Shown here piece by piece: positions 46,475-57,832 of a stretch of DNA of 60,000 nt. The first letter of the stretch is position 1; every line of letters starts with the position of its first letter. Source of the DNA: Phoronis australis. Taxonomy: Eukaryota; Phoronida; Phoronidae. The position numbers were made by a program, and so were the translations under genes. The stretch lies in contig NMRA01000045.1 in the NCBI GenBank assembly GCA_002633005.1, forward strand, positions 987,552-1,047,551. Direction: 5' to 3'. The notes below the pieces were generated by a model. It saw nothing but the letters and a program-made list of their open reading frames with translations, did not search any database and was not told where the DNA came from.

Positions 46475-49400
46475 NCTCTCTCTCCCCCTCTCTTCTCTCT
46501 CCCCCTCCCTCCCTCCTCTCTGTCTCTTTCTCTGTATATTTTCATTCTTTGTGCCAAAATCTTGTCACTTACTGTGTAAAATAATAGAGATACAAATAGG
46601 ACTTTGCACCCTCACACTCTTCATTGCAGTGGGAAATGTATGGGACACCAGTGCAAATTTGCTATTCGATGACTTGATTACAATGCCAAGTTTTCTCTTG
46701 AGACGAATGACCCGAGCTATGCTCACTAAGGTCGGGTACGATCAGAATTGGCTGGCATTAGATGTCCAGTATTCAGTGTTAAATTTTGCATTCGCGCTTT
46801 CACAGACTCATCAAAGTTGTTTTTGCCTCCGCCTAAAACAAGTACGTTCCAGCAACTTCGAATGAAAATGTTGTCCAATTATGAGAGGAGTTACCTTAAT
46901 ATTAGAAGAATAAAAATCACCATGCAGCACAATGCATTTTGCGTGTAAACCGTTTTCTGGACAAACGTGACACTCCAGATAATTGCATTGTATAACTGAA
47001 TTAGGTGGAGCACTACGGTCTAGACAGAAATTTCGTAACTCACTGTAGCTCTTTTTGGCCCCAGGAGAAAACTTGGCTATGGTTACAATAACTACAAACA
47101 GGGCTAGTGAACTAAGGATGGATCAATACTAGCAATGCTAACCACACTGTCACTAAAGCTGAGGGACCCCAGGCAAATATGGTGTTACTTTTTAAAGTAA
47201 TCTGAGCCAAGTTGAAACAGCATAAAAACCATTGAGACACACTTTCTGATACTTAATCAGAACTTTTCGTAAACATGAGGTCGATCTACTGCCAGCATAC
47301 ACATTTTTCTTTTATTTATTTTCGTAAAACCTTCTCTATAAAAATAAATAAATGTCACTAACAATGCTTTGTGGTTTGACCTTTGGGCCACTCAAGACAC
47401 ATAGTCTGCTGTTTCCAGTACTGCGTCGAAGAAAAGTTCGCCTTAGGTAGCTAATATATTCGTTCCTTGACGATTCTGATGATAAGAGTCTTACCCATTT
47501 GGGCTGAACAGCCTGCGGATTGCTCTTAAAATTAGATGAAACCGAATTTGATAGTAATCGTTGTAAAATGCACAGATCATCTGGTGATCGAATCTTTGAC
47601 GGAGTCGAGTAAAATCTGCGGTGTCAATGTTGTGACTGAAACTGAGTGTGATGCGACTGCGGTTGGAGAGGCTCAGCTTTTTGTCACTAGGTGGTCGTTG
47701 GTTCGATTACTGCCTTCTGGCAATTGTCAGACTTTGGATTTGAATTATCCGTGCATTGTAACTACAATGTGAAAAACCTGTATGTCGCCAGAGATTCCAT
47801 TCTAGTCAGCTAGCTAAGACTACAAGAACACAATTAAACTGATGGACGCAATCAAAATTAGGTAGCTTTCGTAGACTAGGCAAGTTTCTTGCAAGAAAAG
47901 CGATATCACGCAACATCAGACGAGGTGTGCGGGCGACCAGTTTAATTATGGGTGGCGCAGCACTGAAATGAGTGGGGGGCTATACCACCAGCCCCCTATG
48001 GTGTGCCGCTCATTAATGCCTGTTCAGTGAAGAAATATGGTTCTCAAAATGCAGGACCATATGTGTGGTCGTGTCATGATTACAGGACAATATATAATGA
48101 ATGGGTCCTCAAAGGCAAAGGGGTGAAATCATAGGCAGATCATGTTTTAAATGTTGAACAGGTTACATCTCAGGTAACAGGGCATTTTGGCTTTGTAGTA
48201 TCAGTGATTCCCGATTTTGCAAATAAGGGCCTAGGGAAGGTTGGCGAATGTTCTTGTTTTTATCTTACGTACCCATTTTCAGAATTTTGGATATGCGACA
48301 CTGTCTTTCCACGCCTACTGTGCTAAGAACAAAACCCCTCAGTTTACGAGGTGGAGAGCCTAACGAGTGCTCTTAAAACACACATTTTTTCTTTGAATAT
48401 CAACCGTCTATTAAGTTAAAGTGGGTACTAAACTTAAGTAATCTGAACCATGAGTTTCAGTTTGAGATGCTCTCGCATTTTGACATGAATATGTATCCTA
48501 TAAAAATATTAATTAAGGCTATCCATGTACTTCGCAAACTCGCATTTTGTATGTTTGCCATGTTTTTTAAAGATCATCGTCGTGTGCGTCACCGCTGCAC
48601 CAGCAACAAACCACACGACTCAAGCAAGTGTGACATCATGCACAGAGTTCGGAACCATCCACAGAGGAATGGGCTTTGATGGCAAACGAGGTACGTTTTG
48701 AAGTCAAGGCAAGAAACATTCTTGTTCCCCAGTGCAATAGAATCCGGCGAATTTACCACAACTGCTTGTTTCCCCTGATGTTTCCTTTTATAAGTAATCA
48801 CACCAGTTTAACAAGTAAAAAACTGAGAATCTGCAGTAAAATACATTCGTTTAGTATCACTAAAAAGATGCTGCATTTTTAGATGAAAATCATACAGACT
48901 TAAATGATCATTAAATGAGGCACCGGGTTCTTGAAAAACAACACTAGTTTGCAGCTACACTGACACCAGCAAAAATGTTTTTGAAAAAACAACATTACCA
49001 GTTCATGTCGAGGTCTTGTTTAAACTACAACTCAAAAATAGTGTGGTCTGCATTTTCCAATTTTACAAAAGTGCGACATCTGAGGATGAGGGTACCGTAT
49101 TCAACTTGGTGCAATACCAGCTGTGATTGTCACCATGGTGTACGTATGGCAGGTGCTAAGAAATGTCCACAACAGTGAAAACAGCTGTAGGAAGCAAAAT
49201 GCCACCTGTATTTTGCTCATCTCTGTGAGCATTTCTTGGTAAAGACAGACGCGGGAAGTTTCTGGATGGAGTGCTGTTCTTCAAGACAACGCACCTACCC
49301 ATACTGCCCAAGTTGCGGTGGCTGAAGCAACTAGAAGTGGCATTGAAATCCTTCCGCACCCCACCTATACTCCACACCCCACCTATTCTCCATCCCCATT

Positions 49401-51754
49401 TTTATTTGTTTCCACATACGAAGGCTTACCGGTGTGAACGCCAGTATGTGAGCGATAATGATGTCATGAGTGCAGTGTAGGAGTATTTTGAGGGGCTCGA
49501 CAAAAGTTTCTTTTACGAAGGCATTGCAAAATTGGAGCACAAATGGAAGAAATGCATTGATGTAACGGGAGATTATATTGAAAAATAAAAGTCAAAACGA
49601 GTTGCTACCGCGTTGTTTTCTGGGTGAGGCCGAGAACATAATGAACGACCCTCGTACTATTATTTATTTGGGTTCAGTACTGCATGCAGTGCTGGATTAT
49701 TCATTCAGTTAAACAATCTACTGCTTGGGACCCGGCGCAAAGCGGACTCCATCTCATCCTCGCAGGGGTGACTCAGGTTGTTGCAATCGGAGTAATCCAC
49801 CGACCAAAACAAGGGCCTCTCACGAAATAGGGACCCCTGTTTTGTCACTGCACAGACCTCTCGAAAGTGGTGGGGCACCGGAAACGGGGAGAAACAGTAA
49901 GAAAAATTTAAAGTCTAGTGCCACAGATTTCTTATAGCATGGGGCGGTCCCCGTGGTGCATGAATACGGCATGGACTGTACCCTTCTGAAATGAATATCT
50001 ATTTTACCTGTTTATGGATTACTGACAGGTTCATAATAAGGTCAGATTATCACACCCCCCGTCCTTGAAAAAGATCAAAATAAAATGTGTTTAACTGTCT
50101 AGTTGCACTGAATGCTTGAGAGTTAGGGCGAAACTGGTGGCGACCAGGGGTACATGTTCCGCCCCGCCCACCTACCTATGCGTATAGATACTGAATCTAA
50201 CTACGCTGTGGTAATCAAAAAGTAAACCATGGAAACCGAATCAGGTCTGAACTACCTAGTCAGCCAGTCACATCCGCGCAGTCCGGTTTACATGAATCGA
50301 CACAAGCTGCCCAGGCTAAAAGCTAAAAAAAGTCCTACCGACTGCACACGACAAAGAGTCAATAACTGGACCTTGCGAGTTCGTGGATAATTCGAAATTC
50401 TGTGCAAACTGCTTAAGAAATGTGTAGGATTACATTCATTAAACGCTGATTACCGAGGATCTTTTCTGTGCTACAAAATCTGATAACTTATCAATGTGTC
50501 GACCGTTATTCATGTAAAATCCCTTTCGGGTGGACCATTATCGTCGACAAAGTTGAACGATTCTCATCTTCAGAAAACTACAAGATAGAGTTCACTAGCT
50601 GTCTCTCGGCGAAAAAAAAATCTAGCCAAAATCATAAGCTCTCATTAAAAATACACGACAATATCTCGCATAATCTCGATAAGTCTTGCTTTTCTAACAA
50701 GGTCCTAGCGGTACTGAAGTTTATCCAGATCTAAGTCTCGTTCAGTAGGAACTCCAAAGATATTTGACGTGTTCTTCAGTTTCAGAAAGTGTTGCCTGCA
50801 GTCAACCGACTATTCAACTTTCTCCCATTTTTGCTTACGTTCTGTAACCTTTTATAGCCGCGCATGCGTCATAATGCTGTTTACTTTTTAATTTTGCCTA
50901 TGTTTTGGTCGTTTGTGAAGTTTCATTCGTACTCAGAATTACAATCGTGTTTTAACAACTTTTTCACGTGTCGAAATTGTGTAAATTTCTGAACTGTATA
51001 CCATACAAAAGGAGAGGCTATAGGTGTTTTTAGCTAAAACTCGGGCCATGTTACTTTAAACTAACCAATTCCCAAAAATTAAGAATGAGTAAATCAGTTG
51101 CTTTATAAGTCCTTTGTTTAAACTTGAACATGCGTTTCATTACCCAACATACATCAAAACGACGAATTTTGACAGCCAGAGGTCAAACTATAGTACGATG
51201 GGATAATCAAGGGCCATAGAAACACGCACTACATTAAAATGCGACACACGTGTTTTTCGAGGGTGTTTGGAAAAGTTGACAAATTTCGAACCGCATGTTG
51301 CTCAGTAGAATAAGCCTTGCTTATGGGCGGAACCATATGGATTCTTCAATAATATAAAAACAGGAACAGTTCATTTACCTGAAGTACACAATGTCTCTGT
51401 TCCTCCAATCTCTTCAAAGTATGTCCACTTTTCCTCTTTAATGAGAAATTTTCGACAGCAATCATTATGATACTTCTCGCACAACTTGAGCCTTTTGCAA
51501 TACGCAAATGCATCGCATTGCGCATCATGTTCACATTCTGCTGCGCAGTGAAGTTGCGACGTAACAGTTACATTTCTGACGGCAGTGAAACGTCGTCGCG
51601 TTTGATAAGTCATCTGAAAGGTACTGTCCGCTAGTATTTTTAGCGAAAGGTATGCAACAATAATGAAGAAATAAGCAAAGAGAGCAGCGCGATATTGTAA
51701 CATGCTAGCAGTGACGTTCTGGGAATATGATGCGTTCATCCACATACGGGTCAT
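40761..51754 (-). CDS. PAN/apple domain plus F-type lectin (fucolectin) protein
   Basis: Three minus-strand exons, 51379-51754, 43222-43443 and 40761-41008, all joined in phase 1, encode 281 aa. Residues about 19-42 are a hydrophobic stretch (YFFIIVAYLSLKIL) that may be a signal anchor; starting at Met18 would make it a signal peptide. About 45-120 is a PAN/apple-like domain with CAAECEHDAQCDAFAYC and further cysteines. From about 126 an F-type lectin (F5/8C fold) domain follows: GKPTSQSS, NAVDGN, SCSHT, NPWWQVDL, VTITNRG, FRLHDFEIKV, LCEVEVVG at the end. F-type lectins bind fucose and act in recognition or defence outside the cell. The usual R-x-D of the sugar site is RGQ here and the following Cys pair is missing. 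A role in extracellular glycan recognition is inferred. The introns are large and full of repeats. Confidence 0.85.
42105..42195 (+). repeat. tRNA-derived SINE head
   Basis: GTGTGGCCTTTTGAAATAAAGTG (degenerate box A) is followed by ATGGGTTCGAGTCCCAATGG (box B) at about tRNA spacing. A second box-B-like GGGTTCAAACCCCC lies near 42320. It lies in intron 2 of the lectin gene. Confidence 0.5.
42480..42530 (+). repeat. Short repeat shared with 35285-35335
   Basis: TCTCACATGATCTGAAATG and TGTTACGACACGAC here match TCTCACATGACCTGGAATG and TGTTACGACACGAC at 35.3 kb. Probably parts of the same SINE-like family. Confidence 0.5.
43855..44350 (+). repeat. Dispersed repeat shared with 31795-32735
   Basis: GAAGAAAGGCGACTTCAACTG, CAGCCACCACAAACTTCGCC, ATTGGTTGTCCCGATT and CGACCAATAAATGTTCG parallel the 31.8-32.7 kb copy. 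It lies in intron 1 of the lectin gene. Confidence 0.6.
45040..46375 (+). pseudogene. L1-like LINE reverse transcriptase fragment, decayed
   Basis: On the plus strand, broken by many stops and shifts, recognisable L1-type RT pieces occur in order: DEMFYVLRKKTNKSPSS (RT domain start), LKFFGM, LRTGIITCIPK, KVISKIQNGFIEG, SWNFIYK-like and FRQGC just before the catalytic-box region, where a (CT)n array cuts it off. Upstream, from about 45040, is the linker between endonuclease and RT. It is antisense within intron 1 of the lectin gene and cannot encode a working protein. Confidence 0.7.
46370..46525 (+). repeat. (CT)n microsatellite with a single N
   Basis: A long CT run with CCCT and GTCT interruptions. 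The N at 46475 lies inside the pure repeat, so the true length is unknown. Serine/leucine-rich frames across it are translation artefacts. Confidence 0.95.
47948..48020. mobile_element. 73-bp hairpin element, compact member of the GGCGCAGCACTG family
   Basis: ATGGGTGGCGCAGCACTG at the left and TGGTGTGCCGCTCAT at the right are imperfect inverted repeats. ATAGC/GGGGGCT words inside match the family at 22080-22145. TTAAT-like words flank both sides, perhaps a target duplication. Confidence 0.55.
49185..49588 (+). pseudogene. mariner transposase remnant (C-terminal part)
   Basis: Allowing shifts and stops, the plus strand reads KDRRGKFLDGVLF, then QDNAPTHTAQVAVAEATRSG (catalytic Asp in the DNAPTHTA motif), ILPHPTYTPHPTYSP, and after another stop EYFEGLDKSFFYEGIAKLEH with KWKKCIDVTGDYIEK before TAA. 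These are standard mariner landmarks in the correct order. It is truncated at its 5' end, contains at least three disabling changes and lies in intron 1 of the lectin gene. Confidence 0.75.
49589..51378 (-). other. Intron 1 of the lectin gene, 5' part
   Basis: No exon is needed here because the phases of the flanking exons fit directly. A 70-codon plus-strand frame at 49725-49937 is unassigned. 50649-50720 is a foldback-family fragment, listed separately. Confidence 0.5.
50649..50720 (-). mobile_element. Fragment of the 910-1204 foldback family
   Basis: AATACACGACAATATCTCGC, TCTTGCTTTTCTAACAAGGTC and CTAGCGGTACTGAA follow the right arm of the 910-1204 copy (1128-1196) with scattered changes. 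Confidence 0.6.
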
Positions 51755-54700
51755 TTTCTATTGCCGGTGCTCCCAATCATATTAATTCAGACAATTGTTA
51801 AGTAACCTGGCGTCGTCATGAATCATGCAATAGCGGAGTTGCAACGCCGCCATATTGGAAATGGGTCAGAATGTTGCATTGTGGTTAAGCTGGTAAACAA
51901 GTACGTCGGCAAGCGTGGGGGCGAACCGGCCACAGGGAGGTTATACGTGTTGTGTGCCTGGCATGCTATAATACCAGTTAGCGAAATAAAAAATTTAGTT
52001 ACTACCTGTTTCCCAAGGATCAAGAACTGCGTTAAACATGGGTCAGAGACAGGTAGCAAAGGCCGACTCCGTGAATTCTTTCCGACTTCGTAGCATAAAG
52101 TGTGCAGCGCTCATTTTGAGGGCGGCAAGAAAACGTATCTTAGAAACTGCCCAACAATATCTCCCTTCAAAGAAACAGTAACAAATACTCCACGGCGGTT
52201 GGTAGTGAAAAAAAACTTGTTTTCGCTTGACCAGAATCAAGCCAACATGAGCAATTTTAGTTGAGGATAATGCCTCTGCACAATCACCTGTTCTGGGTCG
52301 ACTCACTTAACGTATGCACACTATATGCATTACGCGCTAAGATAAAGCGTGCAGATTATTATTATTTACTTTCTACAAAATTGTGGTACATTGCTATCAA
52401 AATTCGTTGTTAAATTACGATCATTTTTCATAAAATTTTGTTGAAGTTCCAGGGCGAAATCTTGCCGACAAATGCGTAGCTGCTGGTCTCGCAATCGTCG
52501 ATAGGGCTTGAATTCTTAAATAAGAATACAGCTTTGACTCAACAAATTACCTGAAATCCTCCTCAAGTTTTCCAAATAGCGTCTCTAAGATTTTTAAGTT
52601 CTTGTGAAGTCTGGATTAACTGCAGATTAAGTCCAAATCTACGCTAGATTGTAGCACGCAACCCGAGAAAAATCTCTGTGGGAACACATGTTGTTGTCAC
52701 GTGACGTTTGTTTTGAAGTTTGTATGCGTGTGTGTGAGAGTAAGCGTGCGTGTGCTTGTCAGAGTTCATTTGCCAGAGTAATGTAATGATCTAGGTGTGC
52801 ATTGTATCCAAAAAAAAAAAAATCAAGCAGTCAAGCAGAGCGTGTTTTAATATTTACGGCTTAGCACTTGCTGGCCTCATCTGCTAAAAACGTTCGAGAA
52901 TTTTTTCGGTAAGACCGACATGTCACTCATTGAGTCGCCGGGTGAGTGGATGCGTGACCGTAGTGTAACAGCTATTTCCCGGAAGATTTGGGGTGTAAGG
53001 GTGCGAAGTGGGTCATTTTGACCTTAAAAACACCAATTATGATTAGTTAAATAATTTCTCTTAAAAATAATGCAGAAGCTTTTTACGGTATTGGAAACTT
53101 TCGGAAATTAGTGCCAATATTTATTTGCCGATGCTATGTTACCCGATTAATCTTCGATGACAGTCGGTACATTATGCAGCGCGCGCTTCTTGGTCGCGTG
53201 CTAACACTGGTCGAGTTTTTTTTTTTAGTCTTCGATTCACGGTTTTCACATGCACAAAGAAGTTTGAGGCCGGAGAAGATCTGTACTGGAAAGAAACAAT
53301 GCAATCCCGCTCTTTGACAAGTACGCTGTGTCTGTTTTCAAAGTCCAGACCCGCGTAGTGGGGCACATCCCTCGCAAGAGCAGCAAAACTTCTGCGTTCT
53401 TTTTGAATCGCGGCGTAAGTTTGAAGTGTATACGGACATAACGGTGAGGCTCGTGGTCCGTTACAAATTCAGGCTGTCGGATCTTTCAATTGATAAATTG
53501 GAGACGTTAGAACTGTAGGTAAGGGCATTTTTCGCATGTAGTTCATGGGCTGGGCGCTTACTTTAGCAAAGTCTGAAAACGCGTTGGGGCACTTGTTGAG
53601 CCATGGGCGCTAATTAGGGCGAATAGCGGCAGAATTACATACAGCAGCGTAGTTTAATGCACACAAATTACACGTCGTGCAAACCAGTCGGTCATCCCGT
53701 TTACCATCAACAATCCCAGTAGCCTTTGCGCACCCTAATTTCCGGACATGCGCAATCGTTAAATCGATTGGGTTGCAACTCCGCTATTGTCCTACTTTCG
53801 TTTCCGCCAGCGAGGTCTCCAGTCTTGAGTTTTGTAACGGTACACTTGAAACTGGCGAGGTTCAGGGATTTATGAAGGTGCACTTTGCTCCGTTAAACTG
53901 AACGAAAATGAAAATTGAATTCAGTTTTATACTCTAATAAAATTGATCTCATGATAGTCCTCATGAAAGGGTTCTATTTCCGTTACCAAATAGAGTGAAC
54001 GTGGAAACCATCGGTCTGCCAATCACTGAGACACGCACCAATTGATAGGGATAGACAAAATGAACTCAACAAAGTGAAGCATCGGCTGACCAACTCTAGG
54101 TCTTCGTGCGCAAACAAAAAGGTCTAGAAACAACATTCGTTCCACTAATTCACTAACTACGTTTTGGCACCAGTTTCTGGTACCGTCAACATTGCCACGT
54201 TTATGTCAAAAGTTCTCCACTCGATATTTGCGAGCAAGTGATTGTCAGACGAACCCCCACCCCCAGCGTGAAAAAAATATTATTTTGAAGCTTTCCATTT
54301 TTGCAATAGAGTGGAAGAAAATAAAAACTAAAACTGGTTGCAACTTAACTTTCATTCCACGAGAGCATCAACAGGTCGACTCTAGGGTCATCGACTTGGA
54401 ACTTGAAGAAAAAATTGTCTGTACATACATCCTAGTGAGATATGTTCAAATGTTTATTTGAAAATTTTTGGGTCATTATTTTTTAAGGAGGAACTAAACT
54501 ACAATGCTATTTGAACATGATCTACCATAAATAAAGTGCAATTGTATTCATTGGCAACTTGTGAATGTGAAAACAAAAAAATTTTGCAAATAGATGACCT
54601 TTGCACCAATGACGTACCTTCGGGCTCACACAGCCTGCATCATGCAGCGTTATTCCCCAACTTGGCTAGTTAATGGCAAGGCGAACCAATGTCTTTTATG

Positions 54701-55500
54701 ATTGGTCGCATTAACATATCTGATTTGTGTATCTAAAGGTTTCCATACACGTGTGAGGCTTTTTGCAAGCAGCCATTGGCATTCATTGACAAATTGCCGT
54801 TTGACACCTGCGGTAATTGGAATTTAATAAGTGTTGACCAGTATCTGTAAAAATGTTATTTGGGCTACATACCGGCACTCGATCCCAAAACTCTATAGAA
54901 GACAAGGTAAAATACCGGTAAAATATAATTTTGAATGTACTAGTATCACAATAACAATACTTTAGACGTAAAATTCAGCTGCTTTTACCCATCATTTTTT
55001 ACCTTTAGGTGCTTTAACGTCCTGTTTTTTCAGCCAGGAACAAGTTTGGAGATATCCCAACTCGACCATAAGTACGTTTCCTCTACAAGAAATAATCCTC
55101 ATTGATACCACTGGAATTTCACTTTGTTCAATGGGTGAAAGGTCTAGGGGTGTTCCAAGAAATGTGCGAGGAGAAATTCCGTTTTTAATAGCGAAGGACA
55201 AAAAGCATGTCATGTCAGTGTGTGAGAAGAGAAAGTATCGTTTTTCATCCGTTACTTGTGTTTTTCCTTTTTCTTATCTTGCCATCCGTACTATTTTACT
55301 TGTTTGGTCATTCATATTACTCATCGTAATTGACCAGCTCAATATGACGTGCACGTGAAGATTTGAGTTGTTTGATGTACGAGAATTTTAAACAAAATTA
55401 TAACATTTCCAATACATAGATTCCTTAATACAGTGTAGGTATACATTTGTTCTGGGACATGCCAAGAAAAATTAAACATCATGGTTCAAATGTACTGATA
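51755..55500. other. Upstream of the lectin gene; no gene recognised
   Basis: A tRNA-like segment (TGTGGTTAAGCTGG then GGGGCGAACCGG) lies at about 51873-51935 and may be another SINE head. 54520-54670 repeats 24770-24920. The promoter of the lectin gene should lie just right of 51754, but no element stands out. Frames of 60-90 codons here show no recognisable domains. Confidence 0.4.
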
Positions 55501-55885
55501 CTTTCATTTTAGTTGTGGCACGTGCTACCACAAAGGGGGACAGGTCCAGAGTGTGCATCCCTTCTGTCGGTAGGAAATGGCACCATTGAAGCACACATGA
55601 ATTAATTGTCCGAAACTTGGAGGTGGTCTTTATGGAGCAGCTGTGGGACCGTGGTGTGTGTGTATTTATTTATTATAGTGACATAAGGGTACCAGTAAAT
55701 ACAATATCAAAGACAGATTATTCACCACACCCCTCAGCCTCAATGGGCTTACTCAGTCACCTAATAATAATTAAATCATTACATAACAAATTGCACAAGC
55801 TCAAATATGACCACTTCAGACTAGTTTATAAACAAACAATTACTTCTAACCTGCAAAGTGTCTTGAATGAATTTCGCTAGACCTT

Positions 55886-56700
55886 TCAAGTTATTTTGGA
55901 ATATTTGAGGTAGGGCAAAACGCCGTAAAAATATGGTCGAATGCGAGTATATTTTTCACAATCAAAAATGAAATGAACTTCATCTTCAATTTCTTTTTTA
56001 CAAACACGACAAATCCGTTCATTCACAGGAATTCCGAAGTACCGCCCCATCTCAACCTCTAACGGTAGAATACCTGCTCTCAATCGAGCTATGACGGACC
56101 TCTGAGACACCGGCAGACGTAAATACTCTTCTACACAATAGTCATTCTTAATAGATCTATATAAGTACAGTTTTGGTTTCTCAGTGATTATTTTTAACCA
56201 ATTTAACTCTTCTAACTGGAACCTGAACGTTCTGAAGTTTTCGAGAGACACAACTTGTTTGTTCCTGAAATTTTCTAAAAAGTCGCACTTCTCCATAATT
56301 TTGAATATTGAACTTGACCAGTTGCAGGAGTTCCGATGTTTAAGGTCCCATAAAAAGACTTTTTTGGCAATTCTGCTTTCATCCATTAGAACTAAACGAT
56401 TCCAGAGCCGTAGCATATTTTCATGTTGTTTGTAGTGTGAATTTGGCCAACCCGAGTCGCCATAAAGTACTGCATTGGCAGCATACTTGTGGACCCCTAA
56501 AAATATACGTAGAGCTCTCGTTCTGATCATTTCACATATAGAGTATTGAGAGTATCCCCAAATTCCAGATCCATATTCTAGAATTGAAGCTACGGACATT
56601 TCAAAACATTTACTGTAACTGTTGAAACCCATGTTACCAATATGTTTGTACTGGCTCACCAGAGCTCCCAACGTAAGACTATTTCTGTCAAAATAGTGGT
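55886..56700 (-). CDS. 5'-truncated LINE ORF2 C-terminal part (261 codons open)
   Basis: Open from about 56671 to the TAA at 55886. SVASILEYGSGIWG, RALRIFLGVHKYA and LRLWNRLV are typical of the segment following the palm and thumb of non-LTR reverse transcriptases. The end carries ERICRVCKKEIEDEVHFIFDC, a Cys-Cys-His-Cys knuckle common at LINE C-termini. Polymerase motifs are absent, so the copy is 5'-truncated. The frame is intact, which suggests a fairly recent insertion. The clade (CR1/RTE/Jockey-like) was not determined. Confidence 0.65.
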
Positions 56701-57542
56701 AATCGTTTCGTGATATGATATTTACTTGAATTGCTAAATACCGGTTTGATCACTATATTACTATTTGTCGTTTCATACGTACCAATTAGTATCGCAACTT
56801 CAATTGCCATGATTTACCTGCTTAGAATTGTTCATATTAATAATTTACAACTCGTTACTGAAGTTCACTAATTGCAATCAACTAAAGGCAAAGTCGTTTT
56901 AAGCCCTGTCTATACTCTTCATGGATTTTCTGTACACGAGTTTGTATGTGACTTTTGGAATGCAGTCTAAACACTTCGATAGTTCATATAGGACTTTTGG
57001 CAAAATTGTAGCTATTTTAGGAACGAAATGGTGTTGCTGAATAGGAGCATTCGTATACCGCTTCAGTGAGACCATTGTAAACACATCATATTATGCCCTT
57101 GAAACTAGGTCTCGTGTCAAAAATTACTGATAGTGAATTGACAGCGATATCCTAAGCGGACCAAAAATCAGAGTATAATATGACATACTTTATTTCAACC
57201 TAAATGTTGGACCTTTTACTACACGAAGTTGAACCGAAAACGCTGTTGAAAAACACGCAAGATTTTTCGTATACAAGAAATCGCACACGAAAAATGAGAT
57301 TTTGCAGGTATTGAGGTATGATATGTAAAAAAAATGATACCATTTTACGTTCTACAGTATGATGGAATCAAGAACGTCCCCCAGTTAGTCGGTGTGTCTG
57401 GCTTCAAACTTATTGCCTCCATGTCACAGGTCTATCATGCACTGTGTTCTTTTTGGAGTTGTACACGACAAGCGTAAAACACGAGCGTAAATTTCACCGA
57501 GCGTACAATTACGAACGTAAGATTGGATGGTGGGACCCTAGG

Positions 57543-57670
57543 AAAATGACCAAATTCCGATACATCCTATCTCAGTAATGGCTGATTGGATTCGTATGAA
57601 ACTTTCAGATTCTGTTCTTTGTGTACTGTTCTTGAAAACGCTTTTAAGAATGGTTTTAAACTGCTCCACT
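57543..57670 (+). repeat. Repeat shared with 7905-8045
   Basis: AAATGACCAAATTCCGATACATC, GGCTGATTGGATTCGTATGAAACTTTCAGAT and a following AAAACGCTTTTAAGAATGG segment match the 7.9-kb sequence in order. Probably a piece of a common mobile element. Confidence 0.55.
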
Positions 57671-57832
57671 GTTGCATGGAGGCTATCAAAACACGGACTT
57701 TTATGATTGAATAAAATGAAAACGAAGTGATAGCAGTAGATAACAAAAATGTGATTTTTCATCGTGGACATTTCTACCAAACGAAACTTGGTCGTGTTAT
57801 TGACATCGTTATTTGGCATCTTCTAGATCAAG

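Noticed and set aside
46307-46865. Overlapping Ser/Leu-rich frames of 90-169 codons
   Set aside because: They are translations of the (CT)n microsatellite across an N.
49725-49937. 70-codon plus-strand frame, Arg/Ser/Pro-rich
   Set aside because: Not similar to anything I know and located in an intron next to a mariner remnant.
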